A stretch of DNA of 15,937 bases from Spirochaetia bacterium (GTDB lineage: Bacteria; Spirochaetota; Spirochaetia; Treponematales; Breznakiellaceae), in assembly GCA_025997595.1 (NCBI GenBank), contig BNUU01000037.1:1-15937 (forward strand), given 5' to 3'. The translations under genes and the position numbers were made by a program. Numbering within the stretch: the stretch's first letter is position 1; each line of letters opens with the position of its first letter. This document shows positions 15,092 through 15,937 of this stretch, in pieces. Under the pieces are notes generated by a model, which was given only the letters and a program-made list of their open reading frames with translations, ran no database searches and had not been told where the DNA came from.

Positions 15092-15937
15092 ATGCAAAAA
15101 GCGTTCCTAAGTCACTCATCAATTGATAAAGAGTATGTGGAAATTGTTGCTAGACATTTAGGTCATGCAAATGTAGTGTTTGATAAATATAACTTTCATA
15201 TTGGAAAAGATTTTAGAGAAGAAATAATAAAAGGTTTTTCGGAAAGTAAGTTATTTGTTTTTTTTGCATCAAGAAAATCTCTGGAGTCTTATTGGTGTGA
15301 GTATGAAATATCAAAGGCCGAACTGTTCAAAATCAAAGGTCAAATAAAACGATGTCTTTGTATCATTATTGATAGAGATATAAGTCACAGGGATTTACCT
15401 GATTGGATGCAGGAAAGCAAAGTAATATTACAACCAAGACCATCGTTGGCATATAGAGATATACTTCAAGCTATACTGGAATTAACTGATGATGTGCATA
15501 AACCAATATATATTGGAAGAGATGATTATAGAACTCAAATAAAAAATGTATTGTCAGATTTTAGTGAAACTAGAAAACATGTTTTTGTATTGAGTGGGTT
15601 AGATGGTATCGGGAAGAAGCAAGTGTTTAAAAACACATTGCCTCAAATATTAGATTTAAAAGATGGACCGTATTATGTGTTAGAAGAAAATAAGACCTTT
15701 GAAGATTTATATTTAATGCTCATGCAAGATACTATGGACGTTTTTGACAAAGATATGTATTTACATGAGTTGGATATGTATAGAGCTTTATCGGAAAACG
15801 ATCAACTTAATGAAATATCAAACAAACTTGTTGAAATTTGCAAAGATGGTTTTTTACCATGTATAATTGATTATGGAAATTTGTTAAACGATGACGGTAC
15901 ATTAAAAAGAGAGATAAATCAAATAGTACAATTCATT
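15092..15937 (+). CDS. TIR-domain STAND-like NTPase, 3' end outside the window
   Basis: The frame opens at ATG 15092 behind AGGGGG and continues for 282 residues to the window edge. Residues 2-130 are a TIR domain: AFLSHSSIDKEYVEIVARHL, then VFDKYNFHIGKDFREEI, FVFFASRKSLESYWCEYEI. Glu72, four residues after Trp68, aligns with the catalytic Glu of NAD-cleaving TIR domains (SARM1 W638/E642 spacing). A P-loop region follows: VFVLSGLDGIGKK (164-176), with G169-x2-G-x-G-K175, but Lys176 replaces the usual Thr/Ser. CIIDYGNLL (257-265) is a possible Walker B with D260. TIR plus STAND-type NTPase proteins are known bacterial immune sensors that deplete NAD on phage infection. The C-terminal sensor region is not visible. 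The gene is AT-rich, unlike the rest of the window, which suggests recent transfer. Confidence 0.82.
   Translation, partial: MQKAFLSHSSIDKEYVEIVARHLGHANVVFDKYNFHIGKDFREEIIKGFSESKLFVFFASRKSLESYWCEYEISKAELFKIKGQIKRCLCIIIDRDISHRDLPDWMQESKVILQPRPSLAYRDILQAILELTDDVHKPIYIGRDDYRTQIKNVLSDFSETRKHVFVLSGLDGIGKKQVFKNTLPQILDLKDGPYYVLEENKTFEDLYLMLMQDTMDVFDKDMYLHELDMYRALSENDQLNEISNKLVEICKDGFLPCIIDYGNLLNDDGTLKREINQIVQFI

Overview
The window is about 16 kb of bacterial DNA. Most of it is GC-rich, with an abrupt AT-rich segment after about 14.83 kb. The gene content suggests a spirochaete, most likely a Treponema-like gut organism. The reasons are several lipoproteins with short, loose lipoboxes, a BspA/treponemal-type leucine-rich-repeat surface protein, and a DUF362/polyferredoxin pair of the kind found in anaerobes. 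This assignment is inference from gene content; no marker gene is present.

Layout. (1) 1-4592, minus strand: an apparent operon of three surface lipoproteins, read from 4592 down to 1. They are a 606-residue protein with three Ig-like repeats, a 714-residue LRR protein, and a third lipoprotein that is broken or rearranged near the window edge. The break lies at an imperfect inverted repeat (16-98 / 232-314) flanking 133 bp whose coding sense is opposite to the rest of the gene. (2) 4620-5033: a small XRE-type regulator transcribed divergently from the lipoproteins. The intergenic region holds a 19-bp-arm palindrome and two back-to-back promoters that share one -35 site, so the regulator probably controls the lipoprotein operon. 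(3) 7571-5077, minus: a two-gene, translationally coupled module of a Tat-type DUF362 protein and a membrane polyferredoxin with six Fe-S cluster motifs. A GC-rich hairpin repeat lies in frame inside the polyferredoxin gene. (4) 7740-9320, plus: an MscS-type mechanosensitive channel with an unusual proline/alanine-rich N-terminal region. (5) 14629-9317, minus: a 1313-residue GH13-type glycoside hydrolase/transferase followed by an HD-domain protein that resembles a tRNA nucleotidyltransferase but lacks its catalytic DxD. (6) 14702-15937: a second copy of the hairpin repeat marks the border of the AT-rich island. A strong promoter then leads to a TIR-domain protein with a STAND-like P-loop, cut off by the window end. 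It is probably a horizontally acquired anti-phage or cell-suicide effector.

The parts most worth a second look are the inverted-repeat junction in the lipoprotein gene, the regulator/operator arrangement over the lipoprotein operon, the in-frame repeat in the polyferredoxin, the apparently catalytically dead nucleotidyltransferase-HD protein, and the TIR-STAND gene on the AT-rich island.
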